Source of the DNA: Oceanobacillus sojae
GTDB lineage: Bacteria > Bacillota > Bacilli > Bacillales > Amphibacillaceae
Reading direction: 5' to 3'
DNA: 64,000 nt
NCBI RefSeq assembly: GCF_007991515.1
Contig: NZ_BJYM01000003.1
Span: 1 to 64,000, forward strand
The notes under the pieces were generated by a model. It saw only the letters and a program-made list of their open reading frames with translations, was not told where the DNA came from and searched no databases. The stretch's first letter is position 1. Each line of letters begins with the position of its first letter. This document shows positions 62,789 through 64,000 of this stretch, piece by piece. The position numbers were made by a program, and so were the translations under genes.

Positions 62789-63457
62789 ATGGGATTTTTA
62801 GATAAATTATTTGGAAAATCAAATGAATCGAAGGAGATGGAAAGTATGTCAAATACAAAAGTAGCAGTTATTTTTTACAGTATGGGTGGTACCAACTACC
62901 AAATGGCAAAATGGGCAGCAGAAGCGGCTGAAGCTAAAGGTGCTGAAGTAAGAGTATTAAAAGTACAGGAATTAGCTCCAGAATCAGTTATTGAAGGAAA
63001 TCCGGTATGGAAAGCTACAGTGGAAGCAACAAAAGATGTTCCGGTTGCAGCTTCAGAAGATCTTGAGTGGGCAGATGCAATTATTTTCAGCACACCAACA
63101 CGTTTCGGAAACATGCCTTCGCAAATGAAACAGTTTTTAGATATCCAAGGCGGGCTTTGGGCAAGCGGAAAAACCGTTAACAAAGTGGTCAGTGCGATGT
63201 CTTCTGCACAGAACCCGCATGGCGGTCAGGAAGCAACTATTCTGTCACTATATACCAGCATGATGCACTGGGGAGCAATCATCGTTCCTCCAGGTTACTC
63301 TGATGAATCTGTATTTGCAGCTGGTGGAAATCCATATGGAACTAGTGTTACTGTCGATCAGGATGGAAAAATGGTTGAAGATGTACAAGCTGCTGTGAAA
63401 CATCAGGCAGAGCGCACAGTTACAGCTGCTGAATGGGTTAAAAAAGGAAATCAGTAA
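62789..63457 (+). CDS. WrbA-like NAD(P)H:quinone oxidoreductase
   Basis: 222 residues from ATG 62789. The flavodoxin-like fold begins at SNTKVAVIFYSMGGTNYQMAKWA; SAQNPHGGQEATILSLYTSMMHWGAIIVPPGY is the WrbA hallmark. It reduces quinones by two electrons. ATG 62789 (AAAGAGGTG) adds an amphipathic GFLDKLFGKSNESKEM before the domain; ATG 62846, 9 bases behind AAGGAG, would give a 203-residue product of standard WrbA length. Both may be used. Confidence 0.85.
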   Translation: MGFLDKLFGKSNESKEMESMSNTKVAVIFYSMGGTNYQMAKWAAEAAEAKGAEVRVLKVQELAPESVIEGNPVWKATVEATKDVPVAASEDLEWADAIIFSTPTRFGNMPSQMKQFLDIQGGLWASGKTVNKVVSAMSSAQNPHGGQEATILSLYTSMMHWGAIIVPPGYSDESVFAAGGNPYGTSVTVDQDGKMVEDVQAAVKHQAERTVTAAEWVKKGNQ

Positions 63458-63468
63458 TTAATGACATT

Positions 63469-63511
63469 AAAAAAGATGGTACCTCTTTCTATTAGGGGTA
63501 TTGTCTTTTTT
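63469..63511 (+). terminator. Rho-independent terminator
   Basis: An 18-bp stem with four G-T pairs joins 63469-63486 to 63494-63511, ending in the T run after the WrbA-like gene. Confidence 0.75.
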
Positions 63512-63624
63512 ATTAGTATCAACATAGCTTGGTGAGTGTCGGTAATTACTTACATAAAAAATGAATCCTTTCTTGGTGCTTTATCGTAAATATAGATGCA
63601 GCAATAAGAGAGGAAGAGCAGAAG

Positions 63625-64000
63625 ATGGGAATTTTATTAGCAACTTTAATAAGTATGATTTTATACGTGATTGTAGCAGTTGTAGTAGCTTTTGCTTCAT
63701 CGGTACAAACAGGGCGGGTGCTGAAATTTGCTTTTGGATTATTTGTTTTTGGTTTTATTGTTTTAGCCGTCATTAACTATTTTATGATGCCGGCAATTAC
63801 TATTCCGAATATGCTATTGATTAATTTAATTACTGCTATTGTCCTTGCACCGGCTTTGACGGCAATATTAAAGCCGAATAATTTTATGGAGAAAAAGCTG
63901 TTTATACCATTGTTCAGCATTTTTGGATTAGGACTGTTATTATTTATCGCTGTAATCATTACCGGTTTTACAGTATTGGACAATGCACATAATACGATCA
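63625..64000 (+). CDS. Membrane protein, partial (runs off the window)
   Basis: ATG 63625 behind AGAGGAAGAG opens a frame that is still open at the last base (125 codons). It holds four hydrophobic segments (GILLATLISMILYVIVAVVV; FAFGLFVFGFIVLAVINYF; LLINLITAIVLAPALTAI; FIPLFSIFGLGLLLFIAVII). I do not recognise the family. The rest lies outside the window. Confidence 0.7.
   Translation, partial: MGILLATLISMILYVIVAVVVAFASSVQTGRVLKFAFGLFVFGFIVLAVINYFMMPAITIPNMLLINLITAIVLAPALTAILKPNNFMEKKLFIPLFSIFGLGLLLFIAVIITGFTVLDNAHNTI

Overview
The window is about 64 kb of low-GC DNA with Shine-Dalgarno-led genes, many TTG and GTG starts and many hairpin-plus-T-run terminators, as expected of a Firmicute. 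A small acid-soluble spore protein gene (sspP, 61909-62061, minus), CsaA, an orphan RsbT and a tRNA cluster of Bacillus type point to an endospore-forming Bacillaceae. The gene content recalls Oceanobacillus or Virgibacillus, but the genus cannot be fixed from the sequence alone.

Layout. 1-480: end of a tRNA cluster (Phe, Gly, Ile intact; Thr-like and Arg-like relics), probably distal to an rRNA operon. 0.7-16 kb: an accessory region of detoxification and efflux genes: an aminoglycoside-kinase-like protein, a nucleoside hydrolase, a streptogramin B lyase (vgb) pseudogene directly followed by an intact streptogramin A acetyltransferase (vat), two MFS exporters, a PhzF protein, VOC, DinB and DUF899 proteins, and an ABC exporter. 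16-20 kb: an ABC-2 exporter operon with a LytTR regulator and a DUF3021 membrane partner. 20-31 kb: a nonsense-interrupted pepF-like gene, DinB and VOC proteins, Dus, a MetE-like enzyme, a VTC/DUF4956 pair and a PadR/HAAS pair. 31-44 kb: two broken GNAT genes, a secernin-like peptidase, a Dph6-like protein, DUF418, SDR/TetR, RluA, CsaA and a DMT/AraC pair. 44-52 kb: a VOC-AlkC/AlkD-like-TetR operon, RsbT, a DUF2294 protein, a POT peptide transporter and a VanZ-RDD protein. 52-64 kb: hisS behind a candidate leader-peptide attenuator, LysR, an ArsR/SRPBCC pair, GNATs, a nucleotidyltransferase, a TetR regulon with three matching operators, sspP, a WrbA-like flavoprotein and a membrane protein running off the end.

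Two themes stand out. First, decay: at least seven genes carry in-frame stops, frameshifts or truncations (a 62-codon ORF, vgb, a Uma2 endonuclease, pepF, two GNATs, a dihydrofolate-reductase-like fragment), with an eighth (NTF2-like) losing its C-terminal residues. Most are accessory functions, and their neighbours are intact. Second, small self-contained regulatory modules: operators that can be read directly (a 22-bp palindrome at 8142, an 11-bp-arm repeat at 55506, 9-bp arms at 44492, a 30-bp perfect palindrome at 60831) beside their presumed TetR, ArsR or PadR regulators.

The most promising undescribed element is the hisS leader (51989-52223). It has a good sigma-A promoter, a 17-codon leader ORF with tandem His codons, a hairpin starting at its stop codon and a strong terminator just before the hisS ribosome-binding site, with no recognisable T-box sequence.
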